Source: Ooceraea biroi (lineage: Eukaryota > Arthropoda > Insecta > Hymenoptera > Formicidae). Taken from it: a DNA stretch of 64,000 nt. The DNA is taken from NCBI RefSeq assembly GCF_003672135.1, contig NC_039510.1:11532001-11596000 (forward strand), in the 5' to 3' direction. Position 1 is the first letter of the stretch; every line of letters starts with the position of its first letter. Positions 21,680 to 34,800 of this stretch are shown one piece after another. The translations under genes and the position numbers were made by a program. The notes below the pieces were generated by a model. The model ran no database searches. It was not told the DNA's origin and saw only the letters and a program-made list of their open reading frames with translations.

Positions 21680-23561
21680 TTAATCATATAAATCGGGAAG
21701 ATCTTCGTCATCACTGTCAGCCTCGTTGTCTCCTAATTCATCTAAGTCATCAAAATTTGGCTTATTGTCACCCGAACCACTCAAACCACCCATCTGTCGC
21801 ATCATCTGTAGCATTAGAGAAAAAAAAAACATTATTTATTAATTAAGTAATGATTATATTATGTACGCACGAATATGTACTAAACGGACTCTCTAAAATT
21901 TTTAAACTTTACGTATTGAATTGCACTTGGTATTCGAATAATTTAAAACTTGAAAATTACAAACGTACTTTTTGTTGTATGAATACAAAACAGAAGTTAT
22001 CGATTCCTAAAGCTCTATAACAAAGCTTACCTCTTCTAAATCAGGCGGGCTACTTTCATCATCAGTATCGTCCTCATCCTTCCATTTGTTAAAATCGCTC
22101 TTTAACCAGTGAGCCTTTGTCTTTTCCTTGATTAAACGTGGCCAATAAGGTCCCTCCTCCTTTTTAGCCAGAATTAATTCGAAAGTTCTACCTTTCAAAT
22201 TTTTTATGGTTTTGCTGGTATCGATTTCTTTGTACAGATTAATCGTGATCTCATGCATTTTGTTATCTGTGCCCCCTTCTCCTTTGAAGTATATCTTCTC
22301 TGGCTCGATTTCGATAATAGGATCTTTACAATCTTCTAAGCAGATAGTAACATATAAGATATCTTTCCTTTGGGCCCACATAACTGGTGGGGGAGGTATC
22401 CTAAAAATTATTAAAAAGGATATGTGAGAAGACCTAAAGTAAGAAGTACAATATCAAAATTTATTTTTAGAGATCTTTAGTTAAACAAAATTTTTTTCAT
22501 AATGTACCGTTATTTTTCTGCTTTTAATTCCATACAAGTCTATTGAAACTAATTTAACTCAACACATTGAAGTATTATTCAGAAGTGGCGGAATTTATGT
22601 GTTTCATTGAAACAAAATATTAGATAACTCGGAGCATAAAGATTAAGTAAGAGGCATGTATTAACACTTAAATTCCACAATAGTATATCACATTTTAAAC
22701 AAATAATGAAAAATGTGAGATCATACATTCATATAATTTATATTTGTATAAAACATTTTATCGAAATCTTTTATCTAAATACAAAGCACGTTTCTTTTTT
22801 CAATTTCTACATTCAACAATTTTATCAATTTTATATTTTTCCCTGAATATCATCTATTTGTCTATATATCTTTCCTATATATATAAGATCTACATATGTT
22901 TTCGTCATGCGTTTAAAAGTATTTTATATATCATTTCATACATTTAATACGTCACGGAAAATCGTGCAAGTGTCCGCTACGAGATTCCCACGTGCACGGG
23001 ACATCGACGTTGGACCTGTTGTGTACTTATAGGTTAGGGACGAAAGTTCAATGCCATAAATGACTCTTTTTTGATTCGCATCTTCGTATTTACGACATCA
23101 CGCAATACGTTGCACAGGAGAAGAGAACTTTTTATCAATCAAGTTGATCATTATAAAATCGCGGCGAGCGTTTCTCAAAAAGTGAGAGTCATTGAGTCAC
23201 GACCTCCGGCACGCCGTTGACGCCGATTCTTCCATCCATGCGAAGACGTGATCGAAAGATCGCAGGGTACAAATAAAAAAAACGCGATTCAGCGACGACG
23301 AATGAACGTGAACAAAAAGCAATATTTGAATTTTCGCTCGTAACGATTATGCCGCGATTTTCGCCTGGAAAGTTCGAGAATCAATAAAATTATTCCACCA
23401 ACATGGCGGTGGTTCGAAAGCTACGGGGCGGCATGCTCGAGACGATAATTCGCGATCGTGTGTGGACACGCGAATACGGGATCTACATTCGGACTCATCG
23501 TCGCGAATCACCACGCCGAATTACGTAAATTTCGCTATACTTACTGGCTTTCTTGCGTCAT
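21680..23561 (-). CDS. p23: Co-chaperone p23 (PTGES3-like)
   Basis: p23 binds the ATP-bound state of Hsp90 through a CS domain and an acidic tail. Exons on the minus strand are 23545-23561, 22031-22400 and 21680-21805, with phases 2 and 0, giving 170 residues. The 17-nt first exon encodes MTQES and two bases of the next codon, followed by a strong GTAAGT donor. The join reads MTQESQIPPPPVMWAQRKDI, as expected for insect p23. The CS domain follows (ITINLYKEIDTSKTIKNLKG, FELILAKKEEGPYWPRL, KAHWLKSDFNKWKDEDD). The acidic tail holds MMRQMGGLSGSG and ends DSDDEDLPDLYD. Confidence 0.9.
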
Positions 23562-25810
23562 GTTTCCGATAGCTTCGCACGGTCGGAAGGAAACAAACAC
23601 ACAACGCACTCGCCACTCACGCGCCGCGTACCCGAATCGAGACCGTTGCACTTCGAGATCTCGCTCCGATACGTATTCGACCATTCTCGATTAGCTCTCG
23701 ACCAGCCGGCGATTCGACAGCGCACCATGATGGCGCTCGGCTCCTCTTCGGGATCGAAGTTCGAAAGCTGCGAGTAAAGTTTGCTCGCGAACCTGCGAAC
23801 AGTAAAGATAACAGAAGCTTTTGAGATTAGTTCGTGAAGAAGAGAAGAACAAGTAATTTGGTTAGAAATTTTCTGATTATCTAATTAGCATGCTTGCATT
23901 CAGTAACGCAAAGTAGCTCATACGTATAATCGCATGAATCTATAAATTTCGCGGAAGTTAATCAGTCTTTGACGCAATGATGGCTTAATTGATTTCCCTT
24001 CTTATTCGAAAAAGATGTATGTACTTAACTTTTGTTCTTTCAGGTTTGAGGTTAACTTCTTGAGATACTTTGAAAGGTGAGTTGGACCGCCATTATTATT
24101 ATCATTTATCCTACCGATTGCTTACTCATTTTGGGATTGCATAAAGTCTGCTGCACTGTTCCGCTTCGCTTGCTTCACTTTGAACGTTCAAAGGGTATAC
24201 TGACATTTTTCTATGATCGTTTATATAGATGCCTATATTTCTTCCTTAATAAATGAATTATTTAATAAATTTGAAAGTTGCGTAGCGCTTTGCTTCGTTA
24301 CTCTGCTTATAGCAGGAATTATTGTCATATAATTAGATAAGTATAAACATCAATTAAGTGGTCACATCTGTGGCTATTTTCACACATGTTTTTAATACCT
24401 TTTATTTTTATATTAGTTTCCTCGGATTTCAATAGCACTCCAGAGACCAGATTCAAATTTCTTTTCTAACATTCAATGCAAAAGCTTTTTAATTTTCACA
24501 TTTTTATCATAGAGCTACGTACAAAATTCAAGATAGAAGTCTTATTCTTTTTCGACAACAAAATCAATGACAGCAGCGATAAGGAAAGAAAAAGCCGATA
24601 TCGCGATGGATTAACAGACACATGCAAAGTAGAGAGACGCACGCACGGAGCCGGCAACAGGGAAGGAGATACAAACAAAGCGATCGGAGATTGTAGATTG
24701 TAGGTCATTCGTGGGGGGTCGGGGACAGGGAGAGGAGACCGTGGGCCCGGTGGAGGGGCCACCCTTCTGCCGCGAACTAACTGGACACGCGGACGGGTAC
24801 AGCAGTCTCTTTCTCCCGCAGGTTCGATTCAGGTGCGATCTGCCATTCGTCGCGCGCTCGCTCTTCCGTTTTCCGTTGCGTGCGTGCGTGGGCGTGTGCG
24901 CGAGTGTCACGAAGGAGAGGCGGTGTCTCTCTTGTGTCGATCGATCGATCGATCGCGCGGCGCAGCGCGGCGCAACGCGGCGCGTTGCAGTCGCGCAGCT
25001 TCTTGGCACACGGTGTGCACGCACGCATCTTCTCGGACACACGAAAATTCTTTGAGAAGGTAGGAGGAACATGGGGAGAAGGCGGGGGAACGTATGCAAC
25101 AATGGGAAGTAGCGGAGATATTAAGGAGGACATTAGAGACCGCGAAATAATAAGGATAGAACGCGAAGAAACGTAAAAGCGGATCTCTCTTGCGTTCTCT
25201 TTTTAAGGCGCGAGTTTCTGGTTTCTCTTTCTGTAAATGAATATTTATAGGGGAACGTTTTAAAGATTTGAAAGGAGGAAAATGAAATGAACATTATTTA
25301 AGAACTTCAATGCACTGTATGTAAATGCGGTGTATACATGGTACTGCCTTATTGTTCTACGTTACATTATCGTTATTCAGTGAGGAAATTTGGCAAATTA
25401 AATTTATGCAGCTTATATGTAAGTTTATTTAACCTCGGAGAGTAGAGATAACATTTTTAACTTGACATTTCCGAGCTGCGGTATGTTTTCTTCCAAAATG
25501 CGATATGAGAAGATACGAATGCAGAAATGTGTTATTGAAAGAGACTTCAAAATGTTTTTAACTTTCTTCTAAAAAGAGATATAAAATATCGAACGCGTTT
25601 TGCATGAACTGCTGCTTTCGCGTTCTTATCTTGTCTCCTGTACATCGATATCAATATTGTTATCGATATCATCCGTGTGTACAGTGTAAGTGCAACGAGA
25701 ATTAGCGGAGCGGAAACGAGGGGGGACCCGATCGCAGGAGTGGACGACGACGATGACCAGGACAACGTGACCTTCGATTTGAAGCGGACATCGCCACCGG
25801 TTGCGGCACC
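23562..25810. promoter_or_regulatory. Divergent interval p23/nostrin with a CpG-rich island
   Basis: 2.2 kb lie between two divergent starts. The p23-proximal 300 bases are CpG-rich. A stronger island at about 24610-25060 has many CGCG steps and a (TCGA)n tract at about 24937-24955. I read these as promoter regions of p23 and of the short nostrin form. The ORFs crossing the island on both strands overlap each other and look compositional. Confidence 0.45.
24937..24955. repeat. (TCGA)n short tandem repeat
   Basis: Between four and five TCGA units sit in the CpG-rich island upstream of the nostrin first exon. It is self-complementary, so it can form a small hairpin. Confidence 0.8.
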
Positions 25811-28800
25811 ATGTCGACAAGTTCACTCTTTTACAAGGACAAGTACGCGGTAAGTGCGTATAATCTATATGTGCACACGCACACAGATATCGTCTCGCTT
25901 TCTCCGTATATCCACGTAATAAACATGCTCACAGTATTACTTGTAAATCATTAGGACGTGTGTTACCAGTTCACAGAGTACATGCAACGTACAACGCACG
26001 ATCTCAAGCTAAATGACAAATTATCTGGTCAATTTGGAGTTTCTCTCTTGGCAAAAGTACCGATATATGCACGGAGATCATTCCGTACTTCAACTTTCCA
26101 ATTTTCTTGATTTCTAATGAGATCTCGTATTGATATCCCGTGGAAACCAGAAATCGTATAGTTGAAGAATATGAAAAATAATATATATATATATATATTA
26201 ACGATTAGCTTGTTTAGAATTGATTTCAAAAGCATTTTCTCTCTGAATATATTTCATTAATTTTAACAATTTTATCAATAATATGTTATTAAATTTATTA
26301 ATATTTAATTATATAATATTTCGATTACATTTAGTTACCTGATAACTTGATAATACTTCATTGAAATTTCGATTAAGAATGACAGAAAATTAATAACATT
26401 CTGTCGATTCGTAACCGCGGATATCAATTCTCTTTATTGACCCGTGAAACTACGAGGGTTAATGTACTATTACTAGAGGAAAGTTTCGCGAGGAGGATGA
26501 GTGATGAACACGAAATAACGTTAACCGGAGGATAGTAGAGAGCGGCGCGATATTCCGCTTTCCTCGAGTCGCGCCCGCGCGAGACGGATATTCCTTACTG
26601 GAAGAGTTAACTTTTCATAGCGTTGTGGTTACTATTATCGTAATTACTTCCAGTTAACATTAGTAACCACAAAATGACCGGTCAAACCAGACAATTTAGA
26701 TGGTAATTGCAACTATTAACTATCACCATTATTGAATTCCGAAAATTTTATTGTTTTCCAAATACATAAATCTCGATACTAACGCTGAAAGTTACGTAAT
26801 ACGTAAGAATTGTTTTCTCTTAGGAGCATTAACAAAAACTCGATTCTGACGAAACTAAATCGCAGTCTGATATCATTATGATTTACAATTACCAATTATT
26901 AATTCTTATATTAAAATTTTGTAATTTTATTATTTTCTTTGTAGCTGGAAATATTCAAATTGAATCAGAAACAAATTAATTTTGTTGCACATTGAGTTCA
27001 GATACTATTTGCGATAATCTGATTTTTATAGAAAGAAGGAGTACTTTGATCTCTTTCTAGACTAGAATATAATGTTCCAGTTATATTCTTCATATTTGTT
27101 CTGCTAGTATGTAGTTTATATTTGCAGTAGGCGTAACTTAATTTCTACCCGAGTACTTGCGGTGCTTGAGTTATCATCCATCTCAATTCTACAGATGTTG
27201 CTTGAGGATCGTATGACTCTGTCAGTAGTCTGAATTTACTCTGCAATTATAAACTGATTCTAAAATTGATTAATAAATCCACATTTCTTCTATCTTTCTC
27301 ATTTCTTAGCGAATTTTACTGGATTACATTTCTCTTGCTCGCGTTTTAATCTCCGCATGTATTCTTTTCAATATTGATAAAATGCCAAGATTGATTTCAG
27401 CTCGATCAAGCACATTGTTAGTCAGGTAGGGATTAAAGTCACCGATTTATTTTTTTGTGCTTCAAATCTTAACGCTTTATGAAGAAAAAGATCACTAGAA
27501 TATTACAAAACATCATTATACTTTAGAATTTATGGATCTCTTGATCATGCAAGGAAGTCACCACGATAGAACAGATTCGCAATTAGTATAAATATCTATC
27601 GGTCAGACCGGAAGAATGCGACGGCGTCATCCAACGCGATGCAATTACTTCCAGGTGCAAGCAGGCACTTCTGTAGATCGGGAAATTCCTTCTTATATTG
27701 TATAATATTTACTGCAGTAAAAGCGGTATCTATAATGACGCGCTTTCACTCTTTGTGTCCGCATCAATCCGGCAACAAAATCGTGCGCGCATCGCACATA
27801 CGGGAGGGAGTGCATTAGTTCCGCATTCAGAATAATGTTACCGGTGCATCGGTTGCACCGCAAAGTCCGACGAGATGTAGGCGGCCGATCGATTATTATC
27901 CGCAAATGACTAACACCGGATAATTATATCGCCGTGCAGCAATCATGTTGGATCAACACTGCGCAATATATTTCAACCGCGCCAGTTCTTTTCCGCGAAC
28001 ATGGTACGCAGCGTGAAATTGCGATAATGGCACCTGTCCATTGTGCATTTGACATACTTCCGAATTCCCTCCGCGATAAATTCACGTGAATTGCTTACTT
28101 GTCTCAGTCTTTGTTTGTCTTATGCTTGCTACTACGTTCAGAGCAATTTAAATACCAGTATAATACGTGTACATACATGGCTTTTAAACAAGAAGCAGGG
28201 AAAATTTCAAATTGACTTCTGAACTTGATATCATCTCGGTCGAGCATTATTATCGCGCTTGCGTAAACGACAGAAATTCACAACGTGGCGAAAACGATAT
28301 ACGCGTCATAGAAAAATACAAAAGGCGATGTGTTACAAGGCCGAATGTCTCGTATCTCGTTAGTGCATCTGCCGATGTTCACCGAACTATCATGTATCGC
28401 TATCTCTTTCTCTCTCTCCCTCTCTGATTTTTTTTGAAGTGGGTGAAAACGGGAGCGGATAATTAAGAGGTTCGCCTTCGGCCGTCGTCATGAAAATTTC
28501 AAATTCCCTCTTTCGATTGCAACGGCCATCGCATAAATTAATAATTACGATACGGCCATGTCACGATATGTTTGCTCTCGAGAAAAAGCGAGTGGCACAT
28601 ACATTCGGCTCGATGTATTGGCTCCGACATTATTGGATCACATTGATAAAGTTATCTGTATCGGCACGTTAATGGAACCCCTGACATATCGCGTTGACAT
28701 ATCTCGCATTATAAGATACAAAAAATCCCACAACATTGCATAGATTATTTCCTAAGTGAATTTTACGCACGTTACGAGTGCAGGTAATATTTATATAGAT

Positions 28801-31800
28801 ATATTAATCTTCATAAATGATATCTCTTTCAAGTTTTAAGGAAGATTAAACTATTCAGATAACCAGGACTTACATAGAGATAACAGGGAGCACGAAGTGA
28901 GCATGATTTAATAAAAAAATTAATACAAGAATTTAGACAAATAGTATATTTTAATTAAATGTCTAATGTGCACTGAGAAAAAAATGTAATTGATCTTACG
29001 AAATGTTTTGTCACGGGCTGCCAACAAAATATATACTTATTTCAACAAGTTATATATTGAATCAAATATATAATTGTTGGATTATAATTCTCATATGTGT
29101 GATTACACATCCATATCCATAATCCAAGTACTACATATTTGTTTCAATATATAACTTGTTGAAATAAGTATATATTTTGTTGGCAGTCCGTGACAAAACA
29201 TTTCGTAAGATCAATTACATTTGTTTCTCAGTGTGTACATATTATATTGCATCTGTCGTATCTTCATGACAAAAATGGCAGTTTGCAATGACTAACAATT
29301 TAAGGAGGTGTTATTTGGGTCGCTTTTGGGATCGCGTTCTCCGATCGCAGGTGCATCTGCAGAAGCACTGCGCGCTGCGAAATTGAGAGGATCTCTCACT
29401 CATTCTCTCTCTCTCTCTCTCTCTTTCTGTCTTTCTCTCTCGTTGTTTCTGTTCTCGGACTTTCCGTGGGAGCAGAATCCGTTCCACTGCGTGGGTCGCG
29501 CGCTTGTCCAACATAATAAGATGTATGTCTCTGACATAAGACTTTCACCCCCGAGGGTCCCTCTGCCACGCTCCGATCGGTCCGATGAATCGGTTTACCG
29601 CATCGGAACCCAGCGCTGTCCTTACGGCTATAGGGACCCCCATTATATCGAGCTACTCCGCAGGATATTAATAAACTTTTATGGCGAAATGAATATACTT
29701 TGTTATCTAAGATTCAATCAGATATTAATGCAATGAAAGATTAATGTTTTAGACTCTGTTAATTAAGAGATTCTAGAAATATAGTACTAATATGATATAT
29801 TAAAGATTGATATCCATGAAATGGAATAGACTGATTATGTCCAAATAATTTACAATTTTAATTTAATGATATGTAAGAAAGGGACTAGATATTTTTTTGA
29901 ATATTTCTGTGCGGCCTCAGGCATTCGTCTTTTGCTCATGTGGGAGCCGCTACTGATAATACATTTATATGTGTGTGCGCGCGCGCGCGTCCATGGGGTT
30001 ATCCACGTTTCTCAGCCTTTCTCGCCTCCGTCTGTCCCCGTTCCCCGGGGCCTTATTCAATAATTATGTAATCAAATAAAACAGCCACGAAGCAAAACTC
30101 CGCCGCTGAACTTTACGCGCCGTGCGGTCGTTACGTCTGATCTCAGCCGGCGCGAATGCGATTCTGCACTTAAACGCGGAGGATATCGACGGGATGCCGG
30201 GCATTTAATGCGTCAAATCGCGAATAAATACGTCGCACGCTCCGCAAGCGGCGATTGCAAATGAAATTCGCATCCCGTGCTCCTTTAGCGGATGTTTCGC
30301 TGGTATATCTAAAACTGCGGATCTTTGCGGATAACTTCAAATATAGGGAAACTGTGTTTTAGATTAGAATTCTAATTTAAATTATGATTCACCTCGTTGC
30401 TCCGTTTTTCTTAGAGACCACTTAATTAGCGGACACTTATTAGGAGGAAAACTTAAATGGCGGAAGTGAACGGTGACATCTCTTATAAAATGTACAGTTA
30501 GGTAAACACAGTTGGGGTCCTCGACTCGTTCGTTGCATCTTTCCGTATGTCACACAGCAGTGCGGCTATTATCATCAATGAACGGTACCAATCGCTGCTC
30601 GGCTAGATGCATTTGTGTTTCTGTCAAGTGAAATTACCGAAAGACATACGTCATTGTCTCATTTATTAGCATTGTCAGTCGACGAGCATGAAAGAGCTGC
30701 TAGAAATTCCCGACTCGACGATTTTAGTCATCGTCAGTATAGTACATTAGTGATACAGTTAACCGTCAGCGTTAATTACCGCGTACCGTGTGCAAACCCG
30801 TGTGCATTACAACATTATGGTGGCAAATGGTGAATGTAAGTTTTACCACCGCGATAAAACGGTAAAACGTGCCACGCGCATTGAGATGTCAGCTCGATAT
30901 GGAACGGAGATAAAAGAATCATGAAGGTCAATTAGACCTGTTTTGGAATTTAGGATCGACTCTTTCCTCAGTAATAATCTAAATCCCGATACCGGATTCC
31001 GAATTTATTTAACATTGAAATGCAATCTTAATTGCGGCGTTATCTAATGTGGAAACTTGATTTCGGTTGTGAAGTTATATAACATCGAGGCTGGATAACA
31101 GTCGAGAGTGAAACTTTAATGAACATGACGAGTTATGAACGAGACGGGCACGCGGAATCAAATTCTTGCAGAGAAGAGTCGATCTCAAGTTCGTTTAAAA
31201 TTTCTAGCTCCTCTGGATCTAGTGGATGGATTTAGTGCACTCATGCACTAAAAGCGATTCGTAACTCCGAGGAATAATGTCGCAATGCACAAGTTTCGAA
31301 TGCACTGAAACGTTCTTCCTCGACTATCAGGCGGTGTAATGTTTATTCCTCTGTCGCGCTTCAGCGTCTTTCTCTTTATCGATTTACATTTCTAACATTT
31401 TATATCGCTTATCGTATGTATGCCATCTGACGATAGCGAAGTACCTTTCTCTCTCCCTGTGATGAAACGCAAAATGCGTGCTGCATTTAGAAACGATTGT
31501 AGTTCGCTAGTAGTGCCGATGGTGTACTGAAAACCACTGCGCGAATTTTATTAACAGTTCCTTCCTTTTTACTTTCCACTAAACGCCAATCACTCGCACC
31601 ACTCATATCGTAAATCTACCATTATTCACGCGTTATTAGCTTGTATAAATGTATAAAGATATGCTACGGAAAATTTACGGATAATATGACAACGTATACA
31701 TTAGTAAGACTTTTATAAATACTGTCAAGTATCAGGTGCTCGCCTCTGATATCCCGTTCGTTCATGTTCCACATGTAATCTTGCGATTGTATCTTTTAAA

Positions 31801-34800
31801 TCTTTAATTGTTATTTCTACTTTCCGGTAGCTGCAGCCCTGCGATGTACGATCGCGAAGTGTGAGAAAATGCGAAGAAAATGGTCGGCCAACAACCGACC
31901 GGTCGTTGCAGTATGCCGAAGGCATCGGATCGAGCGTGAACACGGTCGATACGATTTTTATCGGTGCAGCCTCGTAAAGGTCGCTGGTCGTTACACGCTT
32001 CCCCGCTGGCGTATATCCGCAACTGTGCAATTGCGAAACTATAGTTTTGATTACGTATGCTCGATATTCTCACACGCAATCACGTGGGATTTTTAATCCA
32101 GTAATTCGGTTACCCAACTCTCTTTCGTGGGTATAGTCGATAGTTCCGTAGCTTCGATAGCTTTGTCCCATATATACATTCATGAATTCCAAGATCCATT
32201 AATTCCACGATTTGTTCGATCAACATGCCCATAAGTCAACCAGAAAATCCAGCCACATGTTGTTGCGTAGTGGTATCTGTTAGTAGACTTTTATATTATA
32301 ACTTTTTAATTATAATATTAAAATATTATATTAATTATAATATATTTTAATTATAATATATTATAATTTAATATTTTATTATAATACTACGATTTTTTCT
32401 GAATGTTTCAGTAATTGCATGAAGTTATATACATAAACACTTAAATTCCGGGATTTACATTTTAGAAATCTATAAAAAGATTCTACTTGTGTTTACTAAA
32501 ATTGTTCATCATTGCTATCGAGTAAGCTTCCAAGTAACATGTTAATCACATTTGTCGTTCGTAGTTTGCTGGTATAAATAACGTATCTCCTCGACATTCC
32601 TCTCGGGGAATGTATTTTACCTAGAGAAATGGCAGGATTATTGACGTCTATAATAAACGATAGATTGCGGACAGGTCCACGAGCATTCTTCCTGCGTGAA
32701 CGTTAATAGCACGCCCGTGCCGTATACTTAGAGCGACGCATGTATCCTTTTTGCATTTGTCATGGCTCGAGCGGATTGTGAAAGAGCCAGCGGTTCCGGT
32801 GGACGGCTCGCTTCCGGTTAGCCCCGGCGACGGCACGACCGCGGTACCGCTACATGATATCGCCATATCGATTACCTGGCGATAAAAAGTGCCTGTCTGT
32901 CGTGCGAAGGAATTGACCCGTTCAAATTAGCGAAGTCCTTTTCATCGAAAGTTACTTTCGCATTACTCTCTCTACACCGCGGGGTTTCCCTGATTGCGAC
33001 CTGATATGGATTCTTTGAGTAAACATCCCTACATCTGCAAATGAGATAAGAATACAATTTCGGGAATCATGAAACATCGTGTAATTAAAGTTAATCGAGA
33101 TGACTCAAGTGAGAGTTAGCTAATCATTACTTTGAATCCGGAAAGTTCTGCTCTGTTGTTTTTTAATAGTACATTATCCATCGAAAAATCACATTGCAAT
33201 GAATTCACTTCTATATCGCGGACGAGCAGTTATTTTCAACACGACCTCGTCCCGTCATTCGATATCTAATGAAGTCGCGCAAATTGCTATAAGTCAAGGA
33301 CTCATTAACATATCGAGTATATTGGCATCAAGCGCACGTGTAGTCATACAAAGTTACATTAATCTTTGGGCGTATTTTTGTTGGAAAAGTCCGGAAAGAT
33401 CCGGCAAGGTGAACGAAATGATTCGTGTATGCACGATCTTTGTTGCTAGGGTATAACATGTGTGCGTGCGTACGTGCGCATAAAAACGACGAGATCTCTT
33501 TGAATGTTATCTATACTGATATTATCACCGGCGATATGGATCACTATGGTTCCTTCTAAAATCAGATTCATAAAGTCGATTTTTCTTCAGTAAAAATTTG
33601 CAAGAAATTATCACTTCTTACAATTATTTCTCAAATTCTAAATATTAAGTATCTTGATCATTAAAATTCTTTCAGAAATATCAAAAATTCATGAAAAATC
33701 AAATTTTATTATCAATGAATTAATATAAAATATAAGCAAATTTTTTTATTCGATTGAAATTTGAATCTTTATAGAGTTCATTACATAATGTTTCTTTTTA
33801 ATAAAAATTTATAAATCGAGTCACTTTCCATAAAATTTTTCCTCTGCTGTCAAATATTTGTTAAAGAAAAATCGCATCTGAAAATCAAGGAAATCTTCCA
33901 AGTTTGTTCAGGAATTTGACAGCGAAGTAGGTGATGGGGCATATCCTTGTTGTGCAAAGCGCAACACTTTAGTGAACGGTGTAACGGGGTCTAATACCCG
34001 TGTGCGTTTTTGCACATACGGTATGCTTACGCACTATTCCGCAGGATGGTAGGTTTACGGCACGCAATTATCCGAAGATAGCGTTTTTTTTATCTCTCCG
34101 TTGAACGTTCGGACGAAACTAGACTGACGCGGAGAGAAACGCCTGGCCGGCAGTTTTACATGCGTCAATTAGCTACCCATTTATGGTGGCCGGTCGTTCC
34201 CCTGTTTTACGGTCCACGCGAAAGAGGAGGGAACCTGTCGGAGGCGTGCTTTATGCGTTTAACTTTTACGCATCTCCTGTGAGAACTGGACAGCAAGCAG
34301 TAGAGAAAGCAGCAAGCAGCATCATTGTAATGTATTTAATGTATTTAAAAAATGTGACGTTTCAATTCGCACATGACTTTACAAAGATCGATTCGATATT
34401 TAGGAGAGAATATTCGCAACAGAGTCTCTTTAATATTTTATTAAATATTCTAATCTAAAATTTATTAGAGGACACGTATGAGGATTCCTATTATAAACTA
34501 CAATACGGATCTACGACACACTCAAAAATAAAAGACTTTAACTCTTTGAAAAATTTATCGTATTAATAACATAATGATTAATCTGATGGCGGTTTTGTAC
34601 AGACATCGCATTATCAGCAATCAGTTTTATCTCTAGTTCGCGTGAAGCGTTTCTCGGACGATATTTCAAGCAACAATTCGCAATGTTTTCTGATCGATCG
34701 ATCGGAATCATTCAGTTGCGTCAGATGGAGATCGTCACCAAGAGCTTACGCTTCTTAATTCTTGACTGTTTTAATGGAACGGTATCGACGGCCAATCGAC

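Noticed and set aside
24611..25176. Overlapping ORFs on both strands of the CpG island
   Set aside because: They overlap in several frames, are R/S/A-rich and lack any domain, which is expected from composition.
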